From positions 1 to 20,454 of the forward strand of contig JAPTJF010000696.1 in assembly GCA_029339195.1 (NCBI GenBank): a DNA stretch of 20,454 bases, read 5' to 3'. Shown in pieces: positions 18,914-20,454 of the stretch (position 1 is its first letter; each line of letters opens with the position of its first letter). The notes under the pieces were generated by a model. It did not search any database and was not told where the DNA came from. It saw only the letters and a program-made list of their open reading frames with translations. Source of the stretch: Micractinium sp. NFX-FRZ (Eukaryota > Chlorophyta > Trebouxiophyceae > Chlorellales > Chlorellaceae). The translations under genes and the position numbers were made by a program.

Positions 18914-19106
18914 ACTTCAGCACGCTAGCCCCAACACTTCATCCACGCGTCTCTGTTTACATGGCCATGGAGCAGCTCAGCCAGCTGCCCGCTTGCCGGT
19001 CTTCTTGGTGCCCTCTTGTGCAAGCCAGGCGTGCTCGTCTTAGCAGCGGCTGCTGCGGCCATTGCTGCCTTGCCATTAGCTAGTTGCCATTGCCTATAGG
19101 CGGCGT

Positions 19107-19744
19107 GTACACGTACATGTACGTACTAAGCAGGTCCAGCTGGCGCTGCACGCTTCTCGGCCCAAGTGGGCAGCAGCGCTGTGGCATCAGCCCAAGGCAG
19201 CAATGGTAGCCACTGGCACATGAGAATGGGATGAGATATGGCACAACGTGCTAGGCAGTGTGGGGCGAGGGAAGGGTCCCATGCAACAAGACATGGCCGA
19301 GCACTGGGGGGCACCCCATTCTGGGTGATCATGGGCAACGTTGCTGGGTTAACCCCTTCTTCTGGGTTAAACCCTTCTTACACGCGCCAATTCTGCCATT
19401 GGGGTCGTCCCCACCCAGCCCTCGCTTGTACAAGAGACGTGTTTTACCACCCACTCCTCTCTTGTACACGTCCATTGTACAGGTCCCATGTACAAGCAGT
19501 CCCGGACTGCTTGAGTGGGGCCCTCTCTCTTGCAAAAGTCCATTGCACAAGAGAGTTTCCACACCCACCCCTCTCATGTGCAAGATACTTGTTTATGCAT
19601 TCGCCCTTCTTCTGTACAAGTAACTTCTGTACAAGTCCATTGCACAATAGAGTTTCGCTCCCACCCCTGCATGTACACGGCGTGTACAAGATACGTGTAC
19701 AAAACAGGGGTGGGTGGGGAACGGGGGTGCCTTCGTCTTCGTAC
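19107..19744. promoter_or_regulatory. GTAC palindrome cluster, copy B
   Basis: About 14 GTAC cores, including a dense run at 19107-19126 (GTACACGTACATGTACGTAC) that is longer than the matching GTACGTAC in copy A. Copy B also carries an extra TTCTGGGTTAA-containing duplication near 19,345-19,380 and a small insertion near 19,500-19,520. Confidence 0.4.
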
Positions 19745-20098
19745 GACTGACCGCCGTGCTCGCGGGTTGAAGGCGCATGATCGGGGCAATCGAAGTCCAC
19801 TACCTCGCACCACTTGCGGCCCTGCTACACTGGCGCTCGTGCCAGGTGCTGTCCGTTGTCCTGCCACGGGAGGAGGAGGGTTACATGTGTGCCCCCTGCA
19901 GCTGCACAGGCTGACTTCTGTTCGGCGGCGGCCAACGGGCTGTCCGCAAACTGGCCGCAAGTGCCGGACAGGAACCCCACTGAGCGCCAAACCGAGCCGC
20001 CGAGTGCGGACTCTTGCGTCGAGTGGTGCGCTGCCTCCCCTCCCCCACTCTTCTGCAGGCCGCCTTGAAACCATTGTGAGCTGGTGGCAGGCGAAGCG

Positions 20099-20271
20099 AT
20101 GACAGCCCGAGCGGCCGCTCTGGCCCTGTGCCTGGGGGCCCTTGCGGTGGCCGCCGCCGCCGCTAGCGATGCCCTGCAGGGGGCCGGCCGCCGGCAGGAG
20201 CCAGGGCATCATTCGCGCGCCATGCTCCAGACGCGCCCGAAGCCTCCATCCCCGCCTCGGCCACCCCCATC
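20099..20271 (+). CDS. Exon 1 of a second hydroxyproline-rich RCC1-type gene (partial)
   Basis: It encodes a signal peptide and the start of a Pro-rich segment: MTARAAALALCLGALAVAAA, then RPKPPSPPRPPP, ending at the same GTGAG donor as the first copy (8705-8871). It is 173 bp against 167 bp because SD is inserted after the Ala run. Similarity to the first gene's intron 1 stops about 94 bases past the donor and no second exon lies in the window. It is either the start of a paralogue that continues beyond 20454 or a truncated remnant. Confidence 0.65.
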
Positions 20272-20421
20272 GTGAGACTGGAGGTGGCAGCACACACTGG
20301 CCCAGCAAGCAGCAGCCTGCTGTTGTCCCCGGCAAGCGGGGCTTGTGTGTGCACAGTCATGAATCACATGAAGCACAGTCCACACCTCTGCTGGTTTCCT
20401 CAACCCACGCCCAAGGGCGTA

Positions 20422-20454
20422 TTCTTCTTCTTCTTCTTCTTCTTCTTCTTCTTC
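20422..20454 (+). repeat. (TTC)11 microsatellite at the window edge
   Basis: Eleven uninterrupted TTC units run to the last base, so the true length is unknown. The run may mark a contig end. Confidence 0.97.

Larger units (their letters stand above)
16084..20365 (+). repeat. Segmental duplication, copy B
   Basis: It is the counterpart of 4017-8962. It has a 5' edge inside decayed exon 8 and a 3' edge in RCC1 intron 1. After GTGCACAGTCATGAAT (about 20,365) the sequence no longer follows copy A. Confidence 0.9.

Overview
This looks like nuclear DNA from a volvocine-type green alga (Chlorophyceae, Chlamydomonadales). The window is GC-rich, its genes are broken into many short exons, TGTAA poly(A) signals follow both stop codons, and one protein joins a hydroxyproline-rich SPPPP stalk to repeats. 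The species cannot be named from sequence alone. Nothing here looks bacterial: the long bacterial-style open frames are mostly antisense shadows or read-through of introns.

Layout. Positions 1-702 are upstream sequence with no gene I can support. Positions 703-7259 hold a complete 16-exon gene for a protein of about 698 residues. It has an N-terminal sulfotransferase-like P-loop domain and a C-terminal fold-type IV PLP aminotransferase domain, the architecture of the plant 'branched-chain-amino-acid aminotransferase-like' proteins (Arabidopsis At3g05190/At5g27410). Positions 7260-8704 are its 3' UTR and a spacer crowded with GTAC palindromes. Positions 8705-15500 hold an 18-exon gene for a secreted protein of about 932 residues: signal peptide, Pro-rich stalk, then RCC1-type beta-propeller blades, one blade per exon. 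Positions 15501 to about 16080 are its 3' UTR and spacer. From about 16084 to 18655 there is a second, broken copy of the aminotransferase gene. From 18656 to about 20365 there is a second copy of the spacer and of exon 1 of the RCC1 gene. The window ends in a (TTC)11 microsatellite.

The aminotransferase exons 8-16, the spacer and RCC1 exon 1 therefore form a segmental duplication about 11.4-11.9 kb apart, with the full RCC1 gene body between the two copies. The first aminotransferase copy looks intact. The second lacks exons 1-7, has a decayed exon 8 and a deletion that removes the end of exon 10 and all of exon 11, but keeps exons 12-16 nearly unchanged.

The most unusual signal is inside the aminotransferase introns. 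At least nine of the exons have a decayed partial copy of themselves ('exon shadow') in a neighbouring intron, usually just upstream and often with its own splice acceptor. The second notable signal is the RCC1 protein: 13 complete blades plus one blade split between exon 4 and the last exon, giving 14, which would make two seven-bladed propellers. There is no evidence that the two genes share a pathway; they appear to be neighbours carried by the same duplication.
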